Assembly: GCA_002316015.1 (NCBI GenBank)
Contig: DCCS01000004.1
Coordinates: 1 to 21,857 of the forward strand
Reading direction: 5' to 3'
DNA length: 21,857 nt
Origin: Prevotellaceae bacterium UBA1075
Lineage (GTDB): Bacteria > Bacteroidota > Bacteroidia > Bacteroidales > Bacteroidaceae
In this document: one piece after another, positions 6,757 to 14,182 of the stretch
Position numbering within the stretch: the first letter of the stretch is position 1
Layout of the letters: every line of letters starts with the position of its first letter
Made by a program: the position numbers and the translations under genes
The notes under the pieces: model-generated
Databases searched by the model: none
What the model was told of the DNA's origin: nothing
Seen by the model: the letters and a program-made list of their open reading frames with translations, nothing else

Positions 6757-8937
6757 CTATTTGGCTGTCATATAGACATCCAGGGTGCCTCCGGCCATTA
6801 TCTGGCTGTGCAGGATGGTGGTGCCCTTGAGGGTCTTTCCGTTCAGCACATACTTCTTCACATACACGGCCTTGTCAGACCCTCCGTGCGTACGGATGGT
6901 GAAGGTCTTGTCCCCAGGCAAGGGAATGACCGCCTCCTCCACGATGGGCGAGCCCAACTGGTAAACCCCGCCGCAAGGCTCCACCTGGTAAAGTCCCAGT
7001 GCCGACATGATGTACCAGGCCGACATCTGCCCCACGTCTTCGTTGCCGCACAATCCGGCCGGCTGGTCGCTGTAGAGCTCGTCCATCACCTGGCGCACCC
7101 TGCGCTGTGTCTTGCGCGGCTGTCCCACATAGTTGTACATATAGAGTACATGGTGGCTGGGCTCGTTGCCGTGTGCATACTGTCCTATGAGGCCAGAGAT
7201 GTCGGGGTTGTGGTTGTCCCCCAGGTCGCTGGGTGCGCTGAGCAGCGCATCGAGGCGCGCGTCAAGCGCGGCCTTTCCGCCCATCAGCTCGGCCAGGCCA
7301 TTGACATCGTGAGGCACCAGGAAGGCATACTGCCATGGGTTGCCCTCGGTGTAGTCGCCTGTCTGGTACTGCGGGTTGAAGTCGTCCGGGAGAGGTCGCA
7401 AGTTGCCCTTGGTGTCGACGGCACGCATGCACATGACACGCTTGTCCCACAACTTGCGATAGTTCTGGCTGAGGTTGTGGAAGCGCACGCTGTCCTCCTT
7501 GTGCCCCAGTTTGCCTGCCACCTGGGCCACCGCCCAACTGGCCAGGTAATACTCCAGGTTCTTGGCCACCGTCTCGCCCTCGCGTCCGTCATAGGGCAGA
7601 TACCCCAGGTCGGCCAGGTAATCCTTTCCGCGCAAGGGCAGGCGGCGCACCTGGGCATACTCGGTGGGCAGCAGGCTGGCCTTCATGGCCTGGAAAGCCT
7701 CCTCCCGGTCGATGTCCCCGCACTCGTCCTTGAGTATCATGTCGGCCAGCACGGGTATGCCCGGTTCGCCCACCATGCAGTAGGTCTCGTTGCTCACGAG
7801 GTGCCACATGGGCAGTTCGCCATGCTCGCGGTAGATGGCCATCATGGTGTGGGCATAGTCCGCCATGCGGTCGGGCATGATAATCGTGGCCAGGGGATGC
7901 GCGGCCCGGTAAGTGTCCCACAGGCTCCAGGTGGTGAGTGTCTCATATTTCGCGCACCTGCGCACCTGGAGGTCGGCTCCCATGTAGTCGCCCGACACAT
8001 CGCACCAGGTCTGTGGGGCTACCATGAAATGGTACATGGCCGTGTAGAAGATGCGCCGCTCACGCTCGGTGCGGAACGTGGCCTTGACACGCGCCAGTTG
8101 CGTGTCCCACGCCTCACTGGCGGCCTGGGCCACCGCCTTGAAGTCAAAATTGCCGGGCATCTCCCGGTTCATGTTCAGCATGGCGTTTGCCTCGCTGGTG
8201 GGCGAGAGGGCGACCTTGGCCATCACCTGGTCGCCTGGAGAGAGTTCGAAAGTGGCCTCGCCGTAGTGCGCGTCCATCCCCTGGCTGTACCAGTTGTGCA
8301 TGGGACGGTTGAACTTGATGCAGAAGTACACATGCTGGTCGCTTGCCCAGCCGCTGCTCCTGCGGTATCCCACCAGGGTGTATTCGTCCAGCGGCACCAC
8401 ACGTGCTTCACGCGTGTGGTCACCCACCGTGTTCTCCAGGTCAATGACAATGCGGGCGTTGTTGCTCCCCCTGGGATAAGTGAAGCAATAGAGGGCCACA
8501 CGGCGCGTGGCCGTCATCTCCGCCTGGATGCCGAAACGGTCAAGCAGCACCCGGTAGTAACCAGGCACAGCCAGTTCGTTGGCATGGCTGTAGGTGCTGG
8601 CCAGCCCCTCGCGGGAGAGTTCCACATCACCATATGTGGGCATCAGGGATATGTCGCCCAGGTCGCCGCAGCCCGTCCCGCTGAGGTGCATTTGCCCAAA
8701 ACCGATAATCTTCTTGCCTGTCTCATGGTAGCCCGAACACCAGTCCCATCCCTGCTCCAGCTGGGTGGGCCCCGCGTTGACCATGCCAAAGGGGACATTC
8801 GCGCCCAGGAACACATGCCCATGGTCGCCTGTCCCTATCCTGGGGTCAACGTACTGTGCCAGGCTCTGCGCCCACAGGGCAGTACCGCCCAAGAGGATTG
8901 CGGCCAGCATACCACATCTTTTCATTAAGTTTTTCAT
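6757..8937 (-). CDS. GH92 alpha-mannosidase
   Basis: From ATG 8937 this is a 726-aa exported protein with a signal peptide (MKNLMKRCGMLAAILLGGTA, cleavage probably after LWAQ). GH92 enzymes are calcium-dependent inverting exo-alpha-mannosidases. Hallmarks are YVDPRIGTGDHGHVFLGANV, GFGQMHLSGTGC, TLTTWSLWDTYRAAHPL, IGQYAHGNEPSHHVLYMYNY and GLCGNEDVGQMSAWYIMSAL (from about residue 628). The acidic pair in GNED (about 631-634) aligns with the catalytic-base region of characterised GH92 enzymes such as BT3990. Linkage preference (1,2, 1,3, 1,4 or 1,6) cannot be read safely. ATG 8937 is preferred over 9015 because it starts the signal peptide and lies after the promoter; ATG 8925 is an alternative. 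It is the first gene of the mannosidase-transglutaminase operon. No SusC/SusD pair is in the window. Confidence 0.93.
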   Translation of the reverse strand: MKNLMKRCGMLAAILLGGTALWAQSLAQYVDPRIGTGDHGHVFLGANVPFGMVNAGPTQLEQGWDWCSGYHETGKKIIGFGQMHLSGTGCGDLGDISLMPTYGDVELSREGLASTYSHANELAVPGYYRVLLDRFGIQAEMTATRRVALYCFTYPRGSNNARIVIDLENTVGDHTREARVVPLDEYTLVGYRRSSGWASDQHVYFCIKFNRPMHNWYSQGMDAHYGEATFELSPGDQVMAKVALSPTSEANAMLNMNREMPGNFDFKAVAQAASEAWDTQLARVKATFRTERERRIFYTAMYHFMVAPQTWCDVSGDYMGADLQVRRCAKYETLTTWSLWDTYRAAHPLATIIMPDRMADYAHTMMAIYREHGELPMWHLVSNETYCMVGEPGIPVLADMILKDECGDIDREEAFQAMKASLLPTEYAQVRRLPLRGKDYLADLGYLPYDGREGETVAKNLEYYLASWAVAQVAGKLGHKEDSVRFHNLSQNYRKLWDKRVMCMRAVDTKGNLRPLPDDFNPQYQTGDYTEGNPWQYAFLVPHDVNGLAELMGGKAALDARLDALLSAPSDLGDNHNPDISGLIGQYAHGNEPSHHVLYMYNYVGQPRKTQRRVRQVMDELYSDQPAGLCGNEDVGQMSAWYIMSALGLYQVEPCGGVYQLGSPIVEEAVIPLPGDKTFTIRTHGGSDKAVYVKKYVLNGKTLKGTTILHSQIMAGGTLDVYMTAK

Positions 8938-9002
8938 CTTGCCTTTACTGTTCGTCAATATGTATATGGTTATTCTTGCTCCTAATTCCCTGTTCACACA
9001 TA

Positions 9003-9033
9003 CAAAGTTACACATTTATTTACAGACAGCCAA
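9003..9033 (-). promoter_or_regulatory. Promoter of the GH92-GH125-transglutaminase operon
   Basis: On the minus strand TAACTTTG (9010-9003) matches the Bacteroidetes -7 element TAnnTTTG. TTG (9033-9031) is 20 bases upstream. The leader to ATG 8937 would be about 60 bases. Confidence 0.6.
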
Positions 9034-9093
9034 GCACGCGCCCCCATTGTGCCCTCCATGGCCGCAAATGAGACCCTCTGCCATCAGGCAAAC

Positions 9094-9109
9094 CAGGGCT
9101 CGCGCCCTG
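9094..9109 (-). terminator. Hairpin downstream of the queA-NUDIX operon
   Basis: CAGGGC at 9094-9099 pairs with GCCCTG at 9104-9109 around a four-base loop, 47 bp past the NUDIX stop. There is no T run, so termination activity is uncertain. Confidence 0.35.
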
Positions 9110-9155
9110 ACCCGCCGGAAGCAATGGCACAAGACAAAGGCAGAGCGCACGGGCC

Positions 9156-9674
9156 TCACTTTCCAAAGAGCCTTACGAACTCACTCTCGAAGTTCGGGGT
9201 AAAAACCTCCTTGCCCAGCGAGGCGCGCAACTCATCCATCGTCCAGAAGCGTCCGCCGTCTGTCTCGGCACTGGGCCTCACCTCCCCATCGTAGGTGACG
9301 CGGTGCGGAAAAACCAGTTCGCGCTCGCGGTCAGACTGGAACACGTAATGCCCCAGCGGCTGTACCTGCAAGGCCGAGAGGTCAAGCCCCAGTTCCTCGC
9401 CTGCCTCTCGCGCCAGGGCTTGCGCCACGCTCTCGCCCAGGTCCACATGTCCGCCCACAGCCGTGTCCCACTTGCCGGGCTGTATGTCCTTCCACTCTGG
9501 CCTCAGTTGCAGGTATATCTCGCCCCGCGAGTTGAACACATGCAGGTGCACCACAGGATGCAGGAACATGCTCCCGCTGTGACACTCGCCCCGTGTGGCC
9601 GCCCCGGTGATGTTCCCCTCCTCGTCCACAATGGGGAACATCTCCCCCGCGTTGTCCTTTCCTACAGCAATCAT
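9156..9674 (-). CDS. NUDIX hydrolase (YfcD/isopentenyl-isomerase-like subgroup)
   Basis: This 172-aa protein contains a complete Nudix box at residues 75-97: GHVDLGESVAQALAREAGEE followed by LGL fits GX5EX7REUXEEXGU with all catalytic glutamates present. The start MFPIVDEEGNITGAATRGEC and the block HPVVHLHVFNSRGEIYLQLR resemble the YfcD-like branch related to isopentenyl diphosphate isomerase, whose substrates are mostly unknown nucleoside-diphosphate-linked compounds. The ATG overlaps the queA stop as ATGA (9674-9671), so translation is coupled. An internal ATG at residue 12 (MFPIVDEEG) is nearer the usual family start. No signal peptide is seen, so it is cytoplasmic. Confidence 0.88.
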   Translation of the reverse strand: MIAVGKDNAGEMFPIVDEEGNITGAATRGECHSGSMFLHPVVHLHVFNSRGEIYLQLRPEWKDIQPGKWDTAVGGHVDLGESVAQALAREAGEELGLDLSALQVQPLGHYVFQSDRERELVFPHRVTYDGEVRPSAETDGGRFWTMDELRASLGKEVFTPNFESEFVRLFGK

Positions 9675-10921
9675 GGTATCAGCAATGAGGAGTCGCCATA
9701 ACTGAGGAAGCGGAAGTCATGGGCGAGTGCGTAGTCATAAATCCTCTGCCAGTCCCCCTTGACAAACGCGCTCACCAGCAGCAGCAGGGTGCTCTGAGGC
9801 TGGTGGAAGTTGGTGACCATCATCTTCACGATGTGGTAGTCGTAGCCCGGGGCAATGATGATTTGCGTGCTGGAGTGCAGCACATCCAGCCCATGCGCGT
9901 CCATATAGTCGGCCAGCCAGCCTATGGCATCTGTGGCAGCAGGCTCCTCAGCGGCATTCTCATAGGGCTCCCACTGCAGCACATGCAGTTCCTCACCCTC
10001 CCCAGTGTCCCGGCCATCCTGCATCAGGCGATGGGCACGGATGCCCATGTAGTAGAGGCTCTCCAGCGTGCGCACCGAGGTGGTGCCCACAGCGATGGCC
10101 TCGGCATGGTGGTCGAGCAGAGCCCGCAGCACGCTGCGGTTGACCGAGATGTGCTCGGTGTGCATGTCGTGCCCGCCGATGTTCTCGCTCTTCACGGGCT
10201 TGAATGTGCCCGCGCCCACATGCAGCGTCACCTCCTGCCGGTCAATCCCGCGCGCGTCAATGTCGGCCAGCACGCGCCCGGTGAAGTGCAGCCCGGCCGT
10301 GGGGGCGGCCACGCTGCCCTTGATGCGGCTATAGACGGTCTGGTAGGTGACCAGGTCCGAGGGCTCGGTCTTGCGGTTGAGGTAAGGCGGGATGGGCAGT
10401 TCGCCCACAGCGTCAAGCAACTCTGCCCAGGTGACATCACCGTCCCACTGGAAGTCCACCAGGTGTGACGTGCCGCTGGCCTGTGTCTGGCGCGTGGCCG
10501 AGAGCGTGATGTCGCTGTCACCGATGCGTATGGTGCGGTGCAGGACACCCTCCTTCCACTTCTTCAGGTTTCCTATCATGCAGTGCCACTGGCAATGTCC
10601 GCGTGCCGAGAAATTCTCCTGGTACTCCACGGGGGAGGCAGGCTCCAGCAGAAACACCTCGATGAGCGCGCCCTGGGTCAGTCCGTCGGCGCTGTCCTTG
10701 CGGAAATGCAGGCGCGCCTGTATGACGCGGGTGTTGTTGAACACCATGAGTGCCCCTGCGGGCAGGAGCGAGGGCAGCGAGCGGAAGCCCGTGTGGCTCA
10801 CCTCGCCATGCCGATACACGAGCAGCCGGCTGCTATCGCGTTCGGGCAGCGGGAACTTGGCAATGCGCCCGTCGGGCAGCGTGTAGTTATAGTCGCCTAT
10901 CTGTATTTCCTTTGTGTTCAT
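9671..10921 (-). CDS. queA: S-adenosylmethionine:tRNA ribosyltransferase-isomerase (QueA)
   Basis: From ATG 10921 this is a 416-aa protein. QueA moves and isomerises the ribosyl group of SAM onto 7-aminomethyl-7-deazaguanine at tRNA position 34, giving epoxyqueuosine. Family signatures are all present: IAKFPLPERDSSRLLV near the N-terminus, MVFNNTRVIQARL, the block VTYQTVYSRIKGSVAAPTAG with LHFT, VTLHVGAGTFKPVK, HDMHTEHISV and AVGTTSVRTLESL. It is longer than the E. coli enzyme (356 aa), with an insertion in the middle and a C-terminal extension. ATG 10921 is chosen over 11170 because the upstream stretch covers the promoter and an intergenic repeat and is not QueA-like. It is coupled to the NUDIX gene by ATGA. 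Confidence 0.95.
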   Translation of the reverse strand: MNTKEIQIGDYNYTLPDGRIAKFPLPERDSSRLLVYRHGEVSHTGFRSLPSLLPAGALMVFNNTRVIQARLHFRKDSADGLTQGALIEVFLLEPASPVEYQENFSARGHCQWHCMIGNLKKWKEGVLHRTIRIGDSDITLSATRQTQASGTSHLVDFQWDGDVTWAELLDAVGELPIPPYLNRKTEPSDLVTYQTVYSRIKGSVAAPTAGLHFTGRVLADIDARGIDRQEVTLHVGAGTFKPVKSENIGGHDMHTEHISVNRSVLRALLDHHAEAIAVGTTSVRTLESLYYMGIRAHRLMQDGRDTGEGEELHVLQWEPYENAAEEPAATDAIGWLADYMDAHGLDVLHSSTQIIIAPGYDYHIVKMMVTNFHQPQSTLLLLVSAFVKGDWQRIYDYALAHDFRFLSYGDSSLLIP

Positions 10922-10942
10922 CCCTTTATTCCTCTTTTCCTG

Positions 10943-10950
10943 CAAAGTTA
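10943..10950 (-). promoter_or_regulatory. queA promoter, -7 element
   Basis: On the minus strand TAACTTTG matches TAnnTTTG. It lies 22 bp upstream of ATG 10921, giving a very short leader. No good -33 TTG is visible; the region where it would lie falls inside the flanking direct repeat, which may have replaced the native upstream sequence. Confidence 0.5.
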
Positions 10951-10960
10951 GCGCATTTCG

Positions 10961-10995
10961 GGGGGAGAAGGGCACGCGCGGGGGAAGTATTATGC
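10961..10995. repeat. ~35-bp direct repeat, left copy, flanking the restriction-modification cassette
   Basis: GGGGAGAAGGGCACGCGCGG followed by G/A-rich sequence and GTATTATGC recurs at 13274-13309 in the same orientation, differing only by one G and one A in homopolymer runs. The two copies bracket the restriction endonuclease and its methyltransferase. Confidence 0.85.
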
Positions 10996-11079
10996 TGGGG
11001 GCAGGCCACAATGGCGCTGAGTGCCACGCCGTCTCGTATTTTGCCTGCCCGCACCACACTTCATTTCGGGGAAAAGCAC

Positions 11080-11087
11080 TAAATTTG
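11080..11087 (+). promoter_or_regulatory. Promoter -7 element for the restriction endonuclease gene
   Basis: TAAATTTG fits TAnnTTTG, 46 bp before ATG 11134. The -33 element is not clear. Confidence 0.45.
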
Positions 11088-11133
11088 TATCTTGGCAAGA
11101 ATGGACGAGCCAAAGAAGCAATAACACAGAAAG

Positions 11134-12240
11134 ATGGCAAGAGCAAAGCGGACAGACCCACAAGGGTCAACCTGTGGGGCGACTCCTGGACTATATGGAC
11201 AGAAGCACGCCAGCAGAGACTACAGACAGGAGGACGCCTGGGGCAAGAACCAGTTTAACAGTTCCTTCCCAGCCTCACTTGTTGCCTACATGTGGCACAA
11301 GGGCACTGCCCCTATATATATATGCACAAACAAGCAGAACAAGGTCATACACAAGTCTATCACATCCATACAGTTACTTGGCATCGACCCACTGAGTGAC
11401 GATGCCTACTATGACTATGAAGCTGGCTACTATCCCTATGAGCAGTACTACACCGCAGCCAAAAAGGAAAAGATTGACCTTGTTATGATTGACCGGTCGT
11501 CCTCTGCCCCTGTCGCTGGACTTGAAGTCAAGTTGACTACCCTGCCCGATGCCACGACCAAAGACCTGCCCGACAGCAAGTATGGTTGCGAGATTGTCGT
11601 CCGCTCCCCCACCATACTGTTCCTGGCATGCAGTATCTGTGCCTGCTACGATTCGGAAAACAAGAGAGCGAAACTTCACAACCTGCTAAACACCATCGGT
11701 GAGGAGATAAAGGACTGGAGTATCATTAGAGAAGTCGTGCCCCACTACGAGGCAATCAAAAAGGCCATACTGAGTGTGTCTGCCGATATGTCGGCAAAGC
11801 AAGTTCCACTCATCATGCAGCCTATATGGAAGACAACGAAAGACCTGGCTGACCTTGACGAGAACTGCCTGGACGTTTTCGTATGGTCGAACCTTTCCGT
11901 CATTCAGATGGCGCTCCGTGAAACCACGCCCAGCGATGACATCTCCCGCAACCAGCGCACCATAATATGGCTGTACAAAATGTTATGGGACTTCGCCCTG
12001 TATGGCAGGTTCAACTATACAGACATCGTCAATGACCTTGCCTACAACTACAAGACAGACAAGGCATTTGCCATTAGCGGCAAACTCACAAACCCATTTA
12101 TGAAATGCAAGGCACTCGAATTGCCCCGCATATCTAAATATGAGATTAAGAACATCATACTTGGCGACGGGCAGAAGTTCTTGCGCCCAGAACGAAGATT
12201 TGACGCCTATCTCGTCAGCCACCCCGAACTATTCACATAA
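11134..12240 (+). CDS. Type II restriction endonuclease, HindVP/HgiD-like family
   Basis: This 368-aa protein resembles the HindVP family of type II endonucleases. It has the N-terminal block GLYGQKHASRDYRQEDAWGK with NQFNSSFPASLVAYM (about 19-53), then IDLVMID, then GLEVKLTTLPDATTKDLPD and YGCEIVVRSPTILFLA. Asp115 or Asp120 followed by Glu131-Val-Lys133 forms a PD-(D/E)xK-type active site. It is directly followed, 13 bp later, by a C5-cytosine methyltransferase, the same arrangement as HindV. HindV cuts and methylates GRCGYC; that this pair shares the site is only inference. The start is the first in-frame ATG after the promoter; the first ~15 residues look poorly conserved. Codon use and base composition are less GC-rich than the flanking queA and glycosidase genes, consistent with acquisition by transfer. 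Confidence 0.8.
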   Translation: MARAKRTDPQGSTCGATPGLYGQKHASRDYRQEDAWGKNQFNSSFPASLVAYMWHKGTAPIYICTNKQNKVIHKSITSIQLLGIDPLSDDAYYDYEAGYYPYEQYYTAAKKEKIDLVMIDRSSSAPVAGLEVKLTTLPDATTKDLPDSKYGCEIVVRSPTILFLACSICACYDSENKRAKLHNLLNTIGEEIKDWSIIREVVPHYEAIKKAILSVSADMSAKQVPLIMQPIWKTTKDLADLDENCLDVFVWSNLSVIQMALRETTPSDDISRNQRTIIWLYKMLWDFALYGRFNYTDIVNDLAYNYKTDKAFAISGKLTNPFMKCKALELPRISKYEIKNIILGDGQKFLRPERRFDAYLVSHPELFT

Positions 12241-12253
12241 CACACCATACAAT

Positions 12254-13153
12254 ATGCGCGCAGTTGACCTTTTCTGTGGATGTGGAGGACTTAGCCTTGG
12301 CTTCGAGAAAGCAGGGATGGATATCGTGGCTGCCTTTGACAACTGGCCAGATGCCCTGGCCGTATATCGCCGCAACTTCACTCATCCCGCCATCCAAGCT
12401 GACCTTATGGATATTGAGGCATCTGCCAAGGCCATATCACCCTTCCGACCCGACATAATTATAGGAGGACCGCCATGCCAAGATTTCTCCTCCGCAGGAA
12501 AGCGTGACGAGAACAACGGACGGGGCGACCTGACCATAGCATACGCGGAAATCGTATCCAGGATACGCCCGCAATGGTTTGTCATGGAGAATGTGGAGCG
12601 CATACTGAAAACACAGAAACTGCAAGATGCGCTGACCATATTCCGTACCGCAGGCTACGGCATCACCTATATGGTGCTCAATGCAGCCCTGTGTGGGGTT
12701 CCCCAAAAAAGGAAGCGGTTCATTTTGATAGGCAAACAGGGAGAACAGGATGACTTCATCAAAGACACACTCCTGGAGAAACTCGCTGACCACGAAATGT
12801 CCGTGGCTGAATACTTCGGCGACAAGTTGGATATCAAATACTATTACCGTCATCCACGCAGTTACGCACGCCGAGGCATCTTCAGCACAAAGGAACCCAG
12901 CGCAACCATAAGAGGGGTGAACCGCCCCATGCCACAAGGTTACAAGCTACACCCTGGCGACCCAGTAGATTCACTCGATGGCATACGTTCTCTCACGACC
13001 AGGGAAAGAAGCATGATTCAGACATTCCCCGAGGACTTCGACTTCAGCGGGACAAAGACAAACATAGAGCAGATGGTAGGGAATGCTGTGCCTGTCAACC
13101 TGGGCTTTTTTGTCGCAAACGCGATAAACATTCACACAGGGAAGAAAAAGTGA
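12254..13153 (+). CDS. DNA (cytosine-5-)-methyltransferase of the HindV-like system
   Basis: This 299-aa single-chain C5 methyltransferase has all main motifs in order: I (VDLFCGCGGLSLGFEKAG, residues 4-21), IV with catalytic Cys75 (IGGPPCQDFSSAGK), VI (MENV, 111-114), VIII (QKRKRFILIG, 151-160), a target-recognition stretch at about 165-245, IX (TTRERSMIQTFPEDF) and X (QMVGNAVPVNLG). The length matches M.HindV. It protects DNA from the endonuclease encoded 13 bp upstream. The endonuclease gene precedes the methyltransferase with no controller (C) protein visible, so timing of expression is not obvious. ATG 12254 is chosen because motif I begins at residue 4, typical for the family. Confidence 0.92.
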   Translation: MRAVDLFCGCGGLSLGFEKAGMDIVAAFDNWPDALAVYRRNFTHPAIQADLMDIEASAKAISPFRPDIIIGGPPCQDFSSAGKRDENNGRGDLTIAYAEIVSRIRPQWFVMENVERILKTQKLQDALTIFRTAGYGITYMVLNAALCGVPQKRKRFILIGKQGEQDDFIKDTLLEKLADHEMSVAEYFGDKLDIKYYYRHPRSYARRGIFSTKEPSATIRGVNRPMPQGYKLHPGDPVDSLDGIRSLTTRERSMIQTFPEDFDFSGTKTNIEQMVGNAVPVNLGFFVANAINIHTGKKK

Positions 13154-13273
13154 AAGTCTCTCCTTGAAATCCGGCGGCACCACACCCGGCCTCACCCTCG
13201 TAGTAATGTGTCCAGCATGCCTCTCGGTGTCTGCCGCGCATATGGGGTATGAGGGTCTTCCCACGAGCGGCAT

Positions 13274-13309
13274 GGGGAGAAGGGCACGCGCGGGGGGAAA
13301 GTATTATGC
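13274..13309. repeat. ~36-bp direct repeat, right copy, flanking the restriction-modification cassette
   Basis: This copy matches 10961-10995 in the same orientation apart from single-base length differences in a G run and an A run. The spacing between copies is about 2.3 kb. Confidence 0.85.
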
Positions 13310-13411
13310 CCTTGGAAGGATTCCTCCCCCATTGTCGCCATTTTGGATTCCAACCCAACATGGCAATCCTGTCTACCATTCCACAACAAATTCGCATATA
13401 TAAAAATAGTG

Positions 13412-13445
13412 TTGCGGCATCTCTGACGATTATTTTGTACCTTTG
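13412..13445 (+). promoter_or_regulatory. Promoter of the split methyltransferase genes
   Basis: TACCTTTG at 13438-13445 matches TAnnTTTG, 29 bp before ATG 13475. TTG at 13412-13414 may serve as -33 with slightly long spacing (23 bases). Confidence 0.55.
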
Positions 13446-13474
13446 TTCATTAAACGAATGCAGGAAGAACCGAC

Positions 13475-14182
13475 ATGGACAAAGATAAAAAGGTAATAAG
13501 CTTATTCTCCGGTGCAGGCGGGCTTGACATCGGATTCGAAAAGGCCGGCTTCAACATCTCGGTTGCGGTTGAGATAGATTCCGCATGCTGCGAGACACTA
13601 AGAGCCAACAGACCTACCTTGCCAATCATAAACAAAAGCGTGACTGATGTTACAGGAGAAGAAATTCTCAACGCAGCAAACCTTTCCGTAGGAGAAGCCG
13701 CATTAGTTATCGGAGGGCCTCCATGCCAAAGTTTCAGCCTTGCAGGACTAAGGAAAGGGTTAAATGACGACAGAGGGAAACTTCTGTTTGAATTCGCAAG
13801 AATAGTACGCGAGACTCTACCCAAAGGATTTGTACTAGAGAATGTCAAGGGGCTGGCCAACTGGGACAAAGGACGCGCGATAGACCTGCTGTTGGAAGAA
13901 CTGGGAAAACCTATCAATTATAAAGGGAAAACTATCGTTTATCACATAGCTCCGCCAAAAGTTCTTGATGCTGCAGACTATGGTGCCCCCCAATTCAGAG
14001 AAAGACTTATCTTGGTAGGAAACAGAATAAACAAAGGCTACTCTTACCCCAAGCCCTTTGACACTCCCCGACGCACGACATGGGATGCCATAGGGGGGCT
14101 TCCCGAACCAGATATGCCTTCAGAGGTCGCCTTTAGAGTTTCTGGCATAATCAAAGACAGAATAAAGAAACATGGATACTAA
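13475..14182 (+). CDS. Split C5-cytosine methyltransferase, catalytic (alpha) part
   Basis: This 235-aa ORF carries the catalytic half of a C5 methyltransferase: motif I (ISLFSGAGGLDIGFEKAG, 8-25), motif IV with Cys84 (IGGPPCQSFSLAGLRKG), ENV (122-124) and motif VIII (QFRERLILVG, 173-182). It then stops at TAA 14180-14182, before the target-recognition domain and motifs IX and X. Those are supplied by the next ORF, which overlaps by 11 bp in another frame. The arrangement and sizes resemble the two-chain enzyme M.AquI (as I recall, about 250 and 140 residues). Either this is a working two-subunit enzyme or a single frameshift in a formerly fused gene; no other damage is visible. The gene is visibly more AT-rich than its surroundings and is not closely similar to the methyltransferase at 12254. 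Confidence 0.85.
   Translation: MDKDKKVISLFSGAGGLDIGFEKAGFNISVAVEIDSACCETLRANRPTLPIINKSVTDVTGEEILNAANLSVGEAALVIGGPPCQSFSLAGLRKGLNDDRGKLLFEFARIVRETLPKGFVLENVKGLANWDKGRAIDLLLEELGKPINYKGKTIVYHIAPPKVLDAADYGAPQFRERLILVGNRINKGYSYPKPFDTPRRTTWDAIGGLPEPDMPSEVAFRVSGIIKDRIKKHGY

Larger units (their letters stand above)
13154..13474 (+). other. 321-bp intergenic region between the two methyltransferase systems
   Basis: No gene is visible. It contains the right copy of the cassette-flanking repeat (13274-13309), followed by sequence that becomes AT-rich from about 13370 and carries the promoter of the split methyltransferase. Several short GC-rich inverted segments (for example CATGCC near 13219 with GGCATG near 13269) could form a terminator for the restriction-modification genes. 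Confidence 0.6.

Noticed and set aside
5377..8928. Long plus-strand open frames opposite GH125 and GH92
   Set aside because: Both lie entirely across strongly recognised glycosidase genes and show no domain, promoter or start context of their own.
10922..11170. Upstream extension of QueA by 83 residues
   Set aside because: The extension covers the promoter and the flanking repeat, and QueA family similarity begins at the downstream methionine.
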